The notes below the pieces were generated by a model, which ran no database searches, had not been told where the DNA came from, and saw only the letters and a program-made list of their open reading frames with translations. Below, one piece after another: positions 1 to 8,593 of a DNA stretch of 64,000 bases (positions are counted from its first letter, which is position 1; each line of letters starts with the position of its first letter). This stretch comes from Plantibacter flavus (GTDB taxonomy: Bacteria > Actinomycetota > Actinomycetes > Actinomycetales > Microbacteriaceae). The position numbers were made by a program, and so were the translations under genes. Location: contig NZ_CP019402.1 in the NCBI RefSeq assembly GCF_002024505.1, forward strand, positions 992,001 through 1,056,000, in the 5' to 3' direction.

Positions 1-567
1 CGTGAAGGCGCCCGCGGTGTTGCGGAGCACGACGACCCGGTCGCTCAGCTGCCGGAACAGCTGCGCCTGGTGGGCTGCGGCCTCCGCGTTCGTGCCGAGG
101 ACACCGATCACGCGGTCCTGGACCTCCCAGCCGTGGCAGTAGGGGCAGTGGAGGGCGTCGCGGCCGAACCGCTCCCAGAGGCCGGGGATGGGCGGGAGCT
201 CGTCGGCGGTGCCGGTGGCGATGAGGAGGCGGCGGCCTCGGACGATCGCGCCGTCCGCCGTCGTCACGGTGAACCCGTCATCGTCGCGCCCGGCATCGAC
301 GACCTGACCGTCGACGACGCGGACGCCGTACGACGCCACCTCCGCGCGGCCGAGGCGGAGGAGCTCGCGAGGCGGGGTGCCCTCTCGGGTCAGGAAACCG
401 TGGACGCCGTCGGCGGGTGCGTTCCGGGGCTCGCCGCCGTCGACGACGATCACGGACCGTCGTGATCGTCCGAGCATGATGGCTGCGCTGAGCCCGGCGG
501 CGCCCCCGCCGACGATGACGGCGTCGACGAGGTCGGTGGTGGTTGCTGGAGTGACGGGAGTGTTCAT
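1..567 (-). CDS. Thioredoxin-reductase-like FAD-dependent oxidoreductase (C-terminal part off the window)
   Basis: The first 189 residues are present; the gene continues beyond the left edge. The N terminus has the dinucleotide-binding motif GGGAAGLSAA (about residues 20-29), an ATG motif near residue 116 and a redox CxxC in the context HCPYCHGWE (about residues 139-147). This places it in the thioredoxin-reductase/FAD-disulfide reductase family (COG0492-like). The CPYCHG form differs from the CATCDG of housekeeping TrxB, so it is probably an accessory flavin disulfide reductase or oxidase. It is divergent from the XRE-cupin gene, across a 109-bp gap that should hold both promoters. The substrate is unknown. 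Confidence 0.85.
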   Translation of the reverse strand, partial: MNTPVTPATTTDLVDAVIVGGGAAGLSAAIMLGRSRRSVIVVDGGEPRNAPADGVHGFLTREGTPPRELLRLGRAEVASYGVRVVDGQVVDAGRDDDGFTVTTADGAIVRGRRLLIATGTADELPPIPGLWERFGRDALHCPYCHGWEVQDRVIGVLGTNAEAAAHQAQLFRQLSDRVVVLRNTAGAFT

Positions 568-676
568 GGATCGTTCCGTTCGTTCGACGTGCTGGGAGGT
601 GTCCAGGGTGCGCCGACTGGTGCCGAACTGGCAAGAACCCTTGCTGAAGCGGCAATGTGCGAGCGAGAATCGACCC

Positions 677-1288
677 ATGGCGCATGCACACGACGAGCAA
701 CGGTCCATCGACGGTGTCCTGGATGCCGTCGGGCCGAGGCTGCGAGCCATCCGGCAGCATCGCGGCACCACCCTCGCCGCATTGTCGGCGGAGACGGGCA
801 TCTCGGTCTCCACCCTCTCCCGGCTCGAGTCCGGCCAGCGCCGACCGAACCTCGAGCTGCTCCTCCCGCTCGCCAAGGCGCACCAGGTGCCCCTGGACGA
901 CCTCGTCGGTGCTCCGCAGACGGGGGACCCCCGCGTCCATCTGAAGCCCGTCCAGCGGCACGGCCAGACGATCGTGCCGCTGACGCGTCGATCGGGCGGC
1001 CTCCACGCGTTCAAGAGCATCATCCACGGCGGCGACGGCCCGCAGACGCCTGAGACGCAGAAGGTCCACGAGGGCTACGAGTGGCTCTATGTCCTCAACG
1101 GCCGGTTGCGGCTCCTCCTCGGCGACCAGGACATCGTGCTCACCGCGGGTGAGGTCGCCGAGTTCGACACCCGCGTCCCGCACTGGTTCGGCCGGGCCGA
1201 GGCCGCAGGGGTGGAGTTCCTCAGCCTGTTCGGCAAGCAGGGTGAACGGATGCACGTCCGCGCGACGTCGACGAGGAGGAGCGCGTGA
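677..1288 (+). CDS. XRE-family transcriptional regulator with C-terminal cupin domain
   Basis: A 203-residue protein. Residues about 15-70 form a lambda-repressor-type helix-turn-helix (LRAIRQHRGTTLAALSAETG, then STLSRLESG). Residues about 105-190 form a single-domain cupin (YEWLYVLNGRLRLLLGD). This architecture is common in small-molecule-responsive repressors. The start at 677 is preferred over upstream starts because the HTH lies normally close to it, and GAGAAT lies exactly 6 nt upstream (a near-leaderless promoter). It is divergent from the thioredoxin-reductase-like gene, which it may control; that target is inferred from position only. The next gene overlaps it by 4 bp. Confidence 0.85.
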   Translation: MAHAHDEQRSIDGVLDAVGPRLRAIRQHRGTTLAALSAETGISVSTLSRLESGQRRPNLELLLPLAKAHQVPLDDLVGAPQTGDPRVHLKPVQRHGQTIVPLTRRSGGLHAFKSIIHGGDGPQTPETQKVHEGYEWLYVLNGRLRLLLGDQDIVLTAGEVAEFDTRVPHWFGRAEAAGVEFLSLFGKQGERMHVRATSTRRSA

Positions 1289-1713
1289 TCGGACGTGATG
1301 ACGAGGAGGGTGCCCGCCCACCCGAGGACGACCGGCCGTTCGCGGAGCAGCTCCTCGAACGCCGCGGTTTCGCGATCACGGCGGCCCTGTTCGTGATGCT
1401 CGGCGGGCTCGTCGTGCCGTTCGTCGGCTGGGTGGCCGGCATGGTCATGCTGTGGCGGTCGCGCGCCTGGACGACCAGGCAGAAGGTCTGGGCCACCGGC
1501 GGACCAGTCCTCGCGAGCGCCGCGGTACTGCTCGTCCTGGCCCTCCTGAGCGCGAACGGGAAGTCGACGGATGCCGGCGTCGGTGGCTCCCCGGTGATCC
1601 CCGTCGTCTACGACCTCGGGTCGACGGCTGTCGTGCTGCTGTTGGTCGGCTACGCCGCTGCCGGCACCTGGTTGCTCTGGCTGGCGCTCCGGCCCGTGGG
1701 CCGGCGCGCCTGA
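1285..1713 (+). CDS. Small integral membrane protein, unknown function
   Basis: A 142-residue protein with a GTG start overlapping the upstream stop codon (GTGA), so it is probably translationally coupled to the XRE-cupin regulator. An acidic N terminus of about 28 residues precedes three likely membrane segments (about 30-55, 72-93 and 108-132). No catalytic motif is visible and I do not recognise the family. The coupling suggests a shared process with the regulator. Confidence 0.7.
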   Translation: MIGRDDEEGARPPEDDRPFAEQLLERRGFAITAALFVMLGGLVVPFVGWVAGMVMLWRSRAWTTRQKVWATGGPVLASAAVLLVLALLSANGKSTDAGVGGSPVIPVVYDLGSTAVVLLLVGYAAAGTWLLWLALRPVGRRA

Positions 1714-1753
1714 TTCGCGGTCGTCGTTCAGGTGGACCGGGCAGCATGGGGAG

Positions 1754-2269
1754 ATGCCCGACTCCTCGCGATTCCGCCGCCCCCTGCCCGTCCAGCCCGG
1801 ACCCGGTGAGGAGTCCGTCTGGGAGTACCCTCGTCCGCCGCGGGTCGAGCCGCGCGACGAGCGCGTCGTGATCCGGTTCGGTGGCACGGTCATCGCGGAG
1901 TCGACGGCCGCCGTCCGGGTCCTGGAGACGAGCCACCCGCCGGTGTACTACGTGCCGGCGGCGGACTTCTCGCCCGGGGTCCTGGTGCCGGTCGACGGGA
2001 CGACCATGTGCGAGTTCAAGGGCGAGGCCCACTACCTCGACGTGCGGGTGGGCGACGAGGTCGCCGATGCCGCGGCGTGGACCTACCCCGATCCACGCCC
2101 GGGATACGCGCCGCTGTTCGGCATGATCGCGGTCTATCCGGGACGCATGGACGCCTGCGAGGTCGACGGGGTGCCGGTGCAGGCGCAGGAAGGCGACTTC
2201 TACGGCGGATGGATCACGCCGGGGATCGTCGGGCCGTTCAAGGGCGCCCCGGGCACGCGCGGCTGGTAG
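1754..2269 (+). CDS. DUF427 domain protein
   Basis: A 171-residue soluble protein. The central part (VVIRFGGTVIAESTAAVRVLETSHPPVYYVP and the following FKGEAHYLDV) matches the DUF427 family as I know it: a small beta-rich fold of unknown activity that is common in actinobacteria. CAGCAT stands 6 nt before the ATG, so a leaderless message is possible. No partner gene is evident. Confidence 0.75.
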   Translation: MPDSSRFRRPLPVQPGPGEESVWEYPRPPRVEPRDERVVIRFGGTVIAESTAAVRVLETSHPPVYYVPAADFSPGVLVPVDGTTMCEFKGEAHYLDVRVGDEVADAAAWTYPDPRPGYAPLFGMIAVYPGRMDACEVDGVPVQAQEGDFYGGWITPGIVGPFKGAPGTRGW

Positions 2270-2393
2270 AAGACGCCGCCGCCCTACACCCGCTCCTCCG
2301 TCGCGCGCAACGCCCTGGAGCACCCTGCACCCGCATGCCACGCTGAGCGCCAAGCGCTGTCGACGACGAGGCGCGCAGGAGGCGGTCGAAGCC

Positions 2394-2882
2394 ATGGACG
2401 TGTTCGATGAAGCAGCGGACCCGGGTTGGTCCCTCCTCCGTGTCGTCCCGCTGTTCGGCCTCGCCGTCAGCGTCGGTGCGGTCGCCGGTGCGGCCCTCGC
2501 GGCCGGTGCGGAGCTCTTCGGGGCGGTCGGGACCGTCTCGATGCATCCGGCCGATCTCGGTGGGATCGCCGTCCTCGTCGGCGGACTCGTCGGTGGGATG
2601 CTCGCCGCCGTCGGGGCGGTCGGCGCACTGCTGGCGCTTGGCATCCTCGACCACTGGGGCGAGCGGGGCCCGGTCCACCGGGCCTGGATCGCCGGTGGTG
2701 GTGCGGCCTTCCTCGTCCTGATCGTCGGCGGCCTCATCGCCGCACCCATCGGACTCGCCTCGACGATCGGGGTCGTCGTGTTCGCGGTGCTCGCCGCCGG
2801 AGTGGCGGCCGGCGGTGGGCTCTACGCCTTCGAACGGGCGCTGGCGCGTCGTCGAGCCGGGTGGGTCGGCCTCAGCCGGTAG
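2394..2882 (+). CDS. Integral membrane protein, unknown function
   Basis: A 162-residue protein with four predicted membrane helices (about residues 16-40, 55-82, 98-120 and 122-146), very rich in Gly, Ala and Val. AGGAGG lies 11 nt before the ATG, slightly long but usable. It is convergent with the metallo-hydrolase gene, whose stop is 9 bp away. No family is recognised. Confidence 0.6.
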   Translation: MDVFDEAADPGWSLLRVVPLFGLAVSVGAVAGAALAAGAELFGAVGTVSMHPADLGGIAVLVGGLVGGMLAAVGAVGALLALGILDHWGERGPVHRAWIAGGGAAFLVLIVGGLIAAPIGLASTIGVVVFAVLAAGVAAGGGLYAFERALARRRAGWVGLSR

Positions 2883-2891
2883 CGCGGACGG

Positions 2892-3881
2892 TCAGCCGGC
2901 GAGCTGCTGGAGGCGCGCCCGGTGCCAGTCGGTCTGCGTGAGGGCCGAGACGCGCAGGAGACCGGTCAGTGCGTCCCATCCGGCCGACCAGCCGATGCGG
3001 GAGGCGATGGTCCACACGCTCGCGTCGGGGTCGTCAGCCAGGACGGCGCGCACCTCGTCGGCTCGCCGCAGATGGTGCGCGGCCAGCTCGTCGCAGCGGT
3101 CCGCGAGTCCCGTGAACCGGAAGCCGTGTCCGGGGACCACCTGATCGCCGTCGTAGCCGCGGACGCGGTCGAGCGACGACAGGTAGGCCGTCACCGGGTT
3201 CTCCGAGGTGCGCGCCCCGAGGCCGAGGCCGGAGAAGATCGTCGGCAGCACGTGGTCGCCCGTGAAGAGGTAGCCGCGGTCCTCATCGCGGAGGGTGAGG
3301 TGACCCGTCGTGTGGCCGGGTGTGTGCAGGACCCTGATCGAGCGACCGGGGAGCGTCAGCAGCTCGCCGTCCTCGAGCGTCCGGTCCGCGCGGGTGTCGC
3401 CGAGGTGCCCGGCGGGTGCCGTCGCACCGGTGGCCCAGGGGCGCACGGTCGTGTCGTCCGCCGGGACACCCCACTCGTCCAGTGCTGCAGCGAGATCGGC
3501 GGGGCCCGGCGGCGTGGAGCCGGCCGCCTCGTCCTCGAGGCGGTGCATGAGGACCGGTGCGGCGAGCTCGTCGCGGAGGGTGCCGGCGAGGCCCAGGTGA
3601 TCGGGGTGCAGGTGGGTCACGACGACGCCCGTGAGCGTCGTCACCCCGATGCCGCGGAGCTCCTGCAGCAGATGTTCGCGGCCCTCGGGGGTGTCGGTTC
3701 CGGGGTCGACGACGATCGCGCGACCGTCGGTGCCGAAGAGGACCGAGCAGAGGGTGAACGGATTGCCGGGGTCGCCGGTCGGGACGGCGATGACGACCGT
3801 GTCGGCGTCGAGGTGCTCCGTCGCAGGGATCCGGCCGTCGCGGAAGGCGGCAGCCTGGGATTCGCTCGATGAGGTGATCAT
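2892..3881 (-). CDS. Metallo-beta-lactamase-fold hydrolase
   Basis: A 329-residue protein. The zinc-binding THLHPDHLG motif lies near residues 107-115, with later metal-ligand motifs HTPGHTTGH, FTGDHVLP and VVPGHG in the usual order. The C-terminal 70 or so residues look like a winged-helix tail, as in LACTB2/glyoxalase-II-like hydrolases. The start at 3881 is preferred over an in-frame start 84 codons upstream because the extension is low-complexity and GGAG lies about 8 nt before the ATG. The substrate, probably a thioester or other ester, cannot be told. Confidence 0.85.
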   Translation of the reverse strand: MITSSSESQAAAFRDGRIPATEHLDADTVVIAVPTGDPGNPFTLCSVLFGTDGRAIVVDPGTDTPEGREHLLQELRGIGVTTLTGVVVTHLHPDHLGLAGTLRDELAAPVLMHRLEDEAAGSTPPGPADLAAALDEWGVPADDTTVRPWATGATAPAGHLGDTRADRTLEDGELLTLPGRSIRVLHTPGHTTGHLTLRDEDRGYLFTGDHVLPTIFSGLGLGARTSENPVTAYLSSLDRVRGYDGDQVVPGHGFRFTGLADRCDELAAHHLRRADEVRAVLADDPDASVWTIASRIGWSAGWDALTGLLRVSALTQTDWHRARLQQLAG

Positions 3882-3944
3882 GGTGCTGCTCCGGGTGGTG
3901 TCGGGGGACGGACCAACCCTAGTCGTGGGGCCTGTCGGGTTCAG

Positions 3945-3956
3945 TACGATGGGTGC
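3945..3956 (+). promoter_or_regulatory. Leaderless promoter of the 36-residue gene
   Basis: TACGAT (-10) is followed by exactly 6 nt and then ATG at 3957, placing the transcript start at or next to the start codon. No clear -35 box. Confidence 0.55.
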
Positions 3957-4067
3957 ATGACCGTCAACGACATCCTCATCGGCGTGATCGCCTTCATCAC
4001 CGTCTTCGGCGGCATCGGCATGGTCGGAGCGCTCGTCGCCATGGCCAAGTCCGGTTACCACGGCTGA
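3957..4067 (+). CDS. 36-residue single-span membrane protein
   Basis: A short reading frame starting MTVNDILIGVIAF and ending AMAKSGYHG, followed by TGA. Residues 6-30 form one strongly hydrophobic Gly/Ile/Val helix, with a short Lys-containing C terminus. Support comes from the perfectly placed leaderless -10 box, normal high-GC third positions and a clean stop before the convergent LysR gene. Function is unknown. Confidence 0.6.
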   Translation: MTVNDILIGVIAFITVFGGIGMVGALVAMAKSGYHG

Positions 4068-4104
4068 TCCTCCCCGGAGGAGGCTCGGCCGGTTCCGCCG
4101 CGGC

Positions 4105-5010
4105 TCAGCGGGCGACGGCCTCGTCCGTGGCACGCTGTACCGCCGCGAGCGCTGCCGCGACGGCCGAACGCTGCAGTGAGCCCTTCCTCGCCGTCGCGAC
4201 GATCTTCCGTTCGCTCATCCCGGCGATGGGTTTCCGCACGACGTCCGTCCGCGAGCCGATCGCGATGTCCGGAAGGACGGCGATCGACAGCCCGGCCGCC
4301 ACGTGGTCGATGACGACCTCGTAGCTCGTGAACCGTCCCGCCACCTTCGGCTCGAACCCCGCGCGACGACAGATCAGCGGGACGAGTTCGCCGAGGTAGG
4401 TGCCCGGGGCGTCGAGGGCCCACGACTCCCTCTGCAGCTCGCTGAACGTGACCTGCTCCTGTGCTGCCAGTCGGTGGTCGAGCGGCGCGATGAGCAGGAG
4501 GGGGTCGGTGGTGAGCGGCACGCTGTGCACCGAGGGGTCGAGGAGGAACCCGTCCTCCTGATCGACGGTGATCACGACGTCGCAGGTTCCCCGCTGGACC
4601 GCCGTGGTGCTCTCGTGCGGTTCGACCTCGATGAGTTCGACCTCGAGGCGCGGGTACTGCCGCGCGAGGGAGCGGGCTGCGGGGATGAGGATGGGGGCGA
4701 TGACGCTCGCGAACCCGGCGATGCGGAACCGACCGGACGGCTCGGACTCGACCTCGGCCAGCTCGACCTCGATGGCGTCCATCTGCGCGAGCAGGGCCCG
4801 AGCGCGCTCGACGAGCAGCGCACCGGTCGGCGTCAGGGTGAGCGTCCGGCCACGTCGTTCCAGGAGCGCGGCGCCGGTCTCGGCCTCGAGGACGGAGAGC
4901 TGCTGCGAGACGGTCGAGGGGCTGAGGTCGAGCTCACGGCCGACGGCGCGGATCGTACCGAGGCGGTCGAACGCCTCGAGCAGTCGCAGTCGCACGGGGT
5001 TCAGGGCCAT
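4105..5010 (-). CDS. LysR-family transcriptional regulator
   Basis: A 301-residue protein of typical LysR length. The N-terminal winged HTH reads LRLLEAFDRLGTIRAVGREL followed by SPSTVSQQLSVLE. A periplasmic-binding-like effector domain fills residues about 90-300. The start at 5010 is chosen because TACTGT lies exactly 6 nt upstream on the minus strand (leaderless). It is not divergent from an obvious target, so the effector and regulon are unknown. Confidence 0.9.
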   Translation of the reverse strand: MALNPVRLRLLEAFDRLGTIRAVGRELDLSPSTVSQQLSVLEAETGAALLERRGRTLTLTPTGALLVERARALLAQMDAIEVELAEVESEPSGRFRIAGFASVIAPILIPAARSLARQYPRLEVELIEVEPHESTTAVQRGTCDVVITVDQEDGFLLDPSVHSVPLTTDPLLLIAPLDHRLAAQEQVTFSELQRESWALDAPGTYLGELVPLICRRAGFEPKVAGRFTSYEVVIDHVAAGLSIAVLPDIAIGSRTDVVRKPIAGMSERKIVATARKGSLQRSAVAAALAAVQRATDEAVAR

Positions 5011-5022
5011 GTTGCAACAGTA
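5011..5022 (-). promoter_or_regulatory. Leaderless promoter of the LysR gene
   Basis: Reading the minus strand, TACTGT is followed by 6 nt and the ATG at 5010. Confidence 0.55.
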
Positions 5023-5109
5023 TCGAGCGCGCCAGGGCGCCCTCCACACGGGTCGCAGTCCGATCCGGGTCCCGTGGCTCCCGGAGGGTGCTGACCGTCA
5101 CCGTCCGGT

Positions 5110-5859
5110 TCACTCCCAGACGAGCGCCTCCGGCAGATGGCCGGGCTCGGCGAGTCGGGCGTTCCGGAGCATCGCGCCGTCGGGGCCGAGCGAGAGCGTG
5201 GTCACCGAGAGCGAGGCGAGGCGCAGACCGTCGTGGTCGTCGATGCGGACGATCGCCTCGTCGGCGTCGGCGGGGACGCTCGTCGTGGAGCGCAACGTGC
5301 GCAACCACGGCTCCCAGGACGCGGCCGTCGCACCGTCCAGCGGCCCGATGGGCGACGGGGCCTCGAGGAAGGCCGGCCGCCACCGGTGGACCCGGGGGAC
5401 GTCGAGGTGGTCCGGGCCTTCGTGCGTCACGAGGTGGAGACCGGGTGCGACGTCGATCGACCGGAGCGAGGCGCCGTCCCAGCTCGTCACGGTGACGCGG
5501 TCAGGACGCAGCTCCACGAGGTTCCAGGACCGGGCACTGCGGGCGTCGTCCGCGTCGACGCCGGTCGTGACGGCTTGCAGGGGGAGGACGCCCCGCGAGG
5601 TCCACCCGGCGGCGGGCATGTCGAGGTCCTCGCGTCGGTTGAGGACCACCGCCGCCCGGGGGCCGCCTGAGGCGCCGTCGTTCGTCGCCAGCCACGCGCC
5701 GCCCGCTTCGCGGTCGTGGATGCCGCGGACGCCGTCACCGAGTCCGGGCCACCACGCGCCGGGTGGATCCCAGGCACGCCCCGGCTGCTCGTCTCGCAGC
5801 CCGAGGACGGCGATCGGCCACGCGCGCCCCGGCTCGAAGTCGATGATGACGGTGCACAC
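5110..5859 (-). CDS. TANGO2/NRDE-family protein
   Basis: A 249-residue protein starting GTG-Cys-Thr (MCTVIIDFEPG). Members of this family carry Cys as second residue, and it may become an N-terminal nucleophile after Met removal. The family signature appears as LNRREDLDMPAAGW near residues 63-76, followed by GGAWLATNDGASGG-type sequence slightly upstream. GGAGG lies about 8 nt before the GTG, so this gene is leadered. Eukaryotic TANGO2 is tied to heme and lipid handling; the bacterial role is unsettled. It is divergent from coaBC across 81 bp. Confidence 0.8.
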   Translation of the reverse strand: MCTVIIDFEPGRAWPIAVLGLRDEQPGRAWDPPGAWWPGLGDGVRGIHDREAGGAWLATNDGASGGPRAAVVLNRREDLDMPAAGWTSRGVLPLQAVTTGVDADDARSARSWNLVELRPDRVTVTSWDGASLRSIDVAPGLHLVTHEGPDHLDVPRVHRWRPAFLEAPSPIGPLDGATAASWEPWLRTLRSTTSVPADADEAIVRIDDHDGLRLASLSVTTLSLGPDGAMLRNARLAEPGHLPEALVWE

Positions 5860-5940
5860 GCTGGTTCCTCCTCGGGCCGGCCGGACTAGGACAGACTAGA
5901 CGAGGACCCGGCGCGGGAGCGCCGGAAGCGAGGAGGCGGC

Positions 5941-7257
5941 ATGGGCGTGCAGGATGCATCGCGGGAGGCGGCGGGGCGCACGGTCGTCGTCGGGATCACA
6001 GGCGGGATCGCCGCGTACAAGGCGGTCGGCGTCGTCCGCGGGTTCGTGCTCGCGGGCTTCGACGTCCACGTGGTGCCCACCGAGAGCGCCCTCCGTTTCG
6101 TCGGCCTGCCGACGCTCGAGGCGATCAGCCGGAACCCCGTCACGACCTCGCTGTACGACGGCGTCGCCGAAGTCCGGCACGTCGCCCTCGGGCAGCGCGC
6201 GGAGCTCATCGTCGTCGCACCGACGACGGCCAACACCCTCGCGAAACTCGCGGCGGGACTCTCCGACGACCTCCTCGGCACCACCATCCTGGCCAGCCGG
6301 GCGCCGGTCCTGCTGGCGCCGGCGATGCACACCGAGATGTGGCAGCACCCGGCGACGACCGCGAACGTCGCCCTCCTGCGATCGCGCGGGGTGGCCGTCA
6401 TCGGGCCGGCGCACGGCGCGCTGACCGGCGGCGACACGGGGCCGGGACGCATGAGCGAGCCCGACGACATCGTGGCCGCCGGCTTGGCGCTGCTCGCCGG
6501 ACGCACCGGTGGAGCGGACGCGCACCCGGACGACCTGCGCGCCGAGCGTGTCGTCGTCTCGGCCGGTGGCACCCGTGAGCCGCTCGACCCGGTGCGGTTC
6601 CTCGGCAACCGGTCGAGCGGTCGGCAGGGACTCGCCATCGCGCAGGCCGCCGCCGAGCGCGGGGCGGACGTGGTGCTCGTCGCGGCGCACCTGGACGCCG
6701 ACGTCGCGGCCGAAGCGGCTGCGGTCGACGGTCTGCGGGTCGTTCCGGTCGGCACCGCAGCGGAACTCGCGGTCGCCGTGGAGGACGCGGCGGCCGACGC
6801 GACGCTCGTGGTCATGGCGGCCGCCGTGGCCGACTACCGCGCCGCCGAGATCGCCGAACGGAAGATCAAGAAGGACGACACCGGCGACGAGCTCACCCTG
6901 CGACTCGTCCGCAACCCCGACGTGCTCGCCGGACTCGCCGCGGCCCGGGTGCCGGGACGGATGGTCGTCGGGTTCGCCGCGGAGACCGCCGCCGACCGCG
7001 AGGAGCTCCTGGCCCTCGGCCGGACCAAGGTCGCGCGCAAGGGCGCCGACCTCCTCGTGCTCAACCGCGTGGGGTGGACCGACGGCTTCGGCACGCCGGA
7101 CAACGAGGTCGTCGTGATCGACGGCGCCGGCGAGGTGGTCGGCGAGGCGACCGGCTCGAAACGCGGCATCGCCGAGCGGCTGCTCGACCTCGTGCTCGCC
7201 CACCGGTCGGAGCCGGTTCGTTCCCAGGCGGGCGAGCCTCCCCCCGAACGGGGCTGA
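5941..7257 (+). CDS. coaBC: Bifunctional phosphopantothenoylcysteine decarboxylase / phosphopantothenate-cysteine ligase
   Basis: A 438-residue cytosolic enzyme of coenzyme A synthesis. The N-terminal flavin decarboxylase (CoaC) has the ITGGIAAYK start, the substrate loop APAMHTEMW and the GGDTGPGRM flap. The C-terminal ligase (CoaB) starts near residue 200 with SAGGTREPLDPVRFLGNRSSG and has a KIKK motif near 303 and a GFAAET motif near 342. The usual Asn of PxMN is His here, which I recall as normal in actinobacterial CoaBC. GAGGAGG lies just before the ATG. It stands alone rather than in the common rpoZ-coaBC-metK string. Confidence 0.95.
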   Translation: MGVQDASREAAGRTVVVGITGGIAAYKAVGVVRGFVLAGFDVHVVPTESALRFVGLPTLEAISRNPVTTSLYDGVAEVRHVALGQRAELIVVAPTTANTLAKLAAGLSDDLLGTTILASRAPVLLAPAMHTEMWQHPATTANVALLRSRGVAVIGPAHGALTGGDTGPGRMSEPDDIVAAGLALLAGRTGGADAHPDDLRAERVVVSAGGTREPLDPVRFLGNRSSGRQGLAIAQAAAERGADVVLVAAHLDADVAAEAAAVDGLRVVPVGTAAELAVAVEDAAADATLVVMAAAVADYRAAEIAERKIKKDDTGDELTLRLVRNPDVLAGLAAARVPGRMVVGFAAETAADREELLALGRTKVARKGADLLVLNRVGWTDGFGTPDNEVVVIDGAGEVVGEATGSKRGIAERLLDLVLAHRSEPVRSQAGEPPPERG

Positions 7258-7276
7258 GCACTGCCACGATGGCACC

Positions 7277-8572
7277 ATGCCACGCCTCCGTCCCGCGCGC
7301 CGTCGCGCCTCCATCGCCGCGGCCCTCGCCGGAGTCATCGTCCTCTCGATGGGTCTCGCGCAGCCGGCCGCCGCTGCGGAGTACCCCAGCTGGGAGGATG
7401 TCGAGGCGGCCCGTTCGAGCGAGTCCTCGAAGCAGTCGGCCATCGGTCAGATCGAGGGGCTCGTCCAGCAGCTGAAGACCGCTGCGGCGCTCGCCGAAGC
7501 CGAGGCCGTCCTCCGTGCCGACGAGTACGAGGCCGCTCAGCTGGCCGTCGACGAGGCGAGCTACCGTGCCCTCTCGCTCCGTGAGCAGGCCGTCGCAGCG
7601 ACGACCGCGGCGCAGGCCTCCAAACGCCAGGCCGGCGCGCTCGTCGCCGCGTGGTTGCGGTCGGGGAACGTCGACCTCAGTACCGCCGCGTTCCTCGACG
7701 GCCAGGAGCCGGAGTCGCTCCTCGGACGCTTGAGCACGATCACGAAGCTCAGCGAGTCCACGGACGGCACCTACGACCGGGCGAGGACCGATGCGAACAC
7801 GGCGTCGCTCCTCACCGAGCAGGCGACCATCGCCGAGGCCGCCCTCGGCGAGCTCGCCGCGGCAGCCGAGACCGCGCTCGGCGACGCGGTCGCGGCCCGC
7901 GCCGACGCCGAGACCGCCGTGTCCGAGCAGCAGGAGTACCTCGCGACGCTCGAGGCCCAGCTCGTGGTCCTCAAGGAGAACCGCGCAGCCACCGAGGCCG
8001 ACTACCGCAAGGGCGAGGAAGTCAAGGCGGCCGCGGCCGCCGCTGCTGCAGCCGCGGCGGCTGCGGCTGAGGCTGCACGGGCGGCTGCCGAGGGCGCTGC
8101 GAACGCCGGCGGTGGCGGAGGCGGCGGCGGCGGTGGCGGCGGTGCCTCGGGCGCCGTCGGGAGCCAGGGATGGGCCTTGCCGATCTCCGGCCGGATCACC
8201 GACAACTACGGACCGCGACCCGGTCGCCCCGTGCCCGGCGTCAACCCGTTCCACTCGGGCACCGACATCGGAGCGGGTTGCGGGCGAGCGGTCTACGCCG
8301 CGAACGCCGGCACGGTCGTCTACGCCGGCTGGCTCGGCACCTATGGCAACTGGGTCCTCGTCGACCACGGCGGCGGCGTCATGACCGGATACGCGCACAA
8401 CAGCAGCATCCTCGTCGGCGAGGGGCAGTGGGTGTCCGCCGGTCAGAACATCTCGCTCGTCGGGACGACGGGTGCCTCGACCGGATGCCACGTGCACTTC
8501 GAGGTCAGGATCGGCGGTTCGCGCGTCGACGCCGTCCCGTTCATGGCGGACCGGGGCATCCGGCTCGGCTGA
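7277..8572 (+). CDS. Secreted M23 peptidase with coiled-coil N domain (paralogue 1)
   Basis: A 431-residue exported protein. The signal peptide ends near AAAAEYPSW (about residue 35). A long Ala/Glu-rich coiled coil (about 40-255) resembles PcsB/RipC-type regulatory domains. A low-complexity linker of about 14 Ala and 12 Gly (about 255-297) leads to the LytM/M23 domain. Zinc-site residues are visible in FHSGTDIGAGCG and GCHVHFEVR. It probably cleaves peptidoglycan cross-links in cell separation, perhaps gated by FtsEX. CACGAT stands 6 nt before the ATG. It shares its architecture and ending (PFMADRG) with the gene at 18392. Confidence 0.9.
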   Translation: MPRLRPARRRASIAAALAGVIVLSMGLAQPAAAAEYPSWEDVEAARSSESSKQSAIGQIEGLVQQLKTAAALAEAEAVLRADEYEAAQLAVDEASYRALSLREQAVAATTAAQASKRQAGALVAAWLRSGNVDLSTAAFLDGQEPESLLGRLSTITKLSESTDGTYDRARTDANTASLLTEQATIAEAALGELAAAAETALGDAVAARADAETAVSEQQEYLATLEAQLVVLKENRAATEADYRKGEEVKAAAAAAAAAAAAAAEAARAAAEGAANAGGGGGGGGGGGGASGAVGSQGWALPISGRITDNYGPRPGRPVPGVNPFHSGTDIGAGCGRAVYAANAGTVVYAGWLGTYGNWVLVDHGGGVMTGYAHNSSILVGEGQWVSAGQNISLVGTTGASTGCHVHFEVRIGGSRVDAVPFMADRGIRLG

Positions 8573-8593
8573 GCCGCGACCCGGATCGAGGCG

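Noticed and set aside
5941..7257. Asn-to-His change in the CoaC substrate loop (APAMHTEMW) as a defect
   Set aside because: I recall the same form in actinobacterial CoaBC proteins; all other blocks are intact.
8020..8150. GCN/GGN tract in the first M23 gene as a phase-variable slippage site
   Set aside because: The Ala and Gly codons are mixed at the third position, so there is no long perfect repeat to slip; it reads as a flexible linker.
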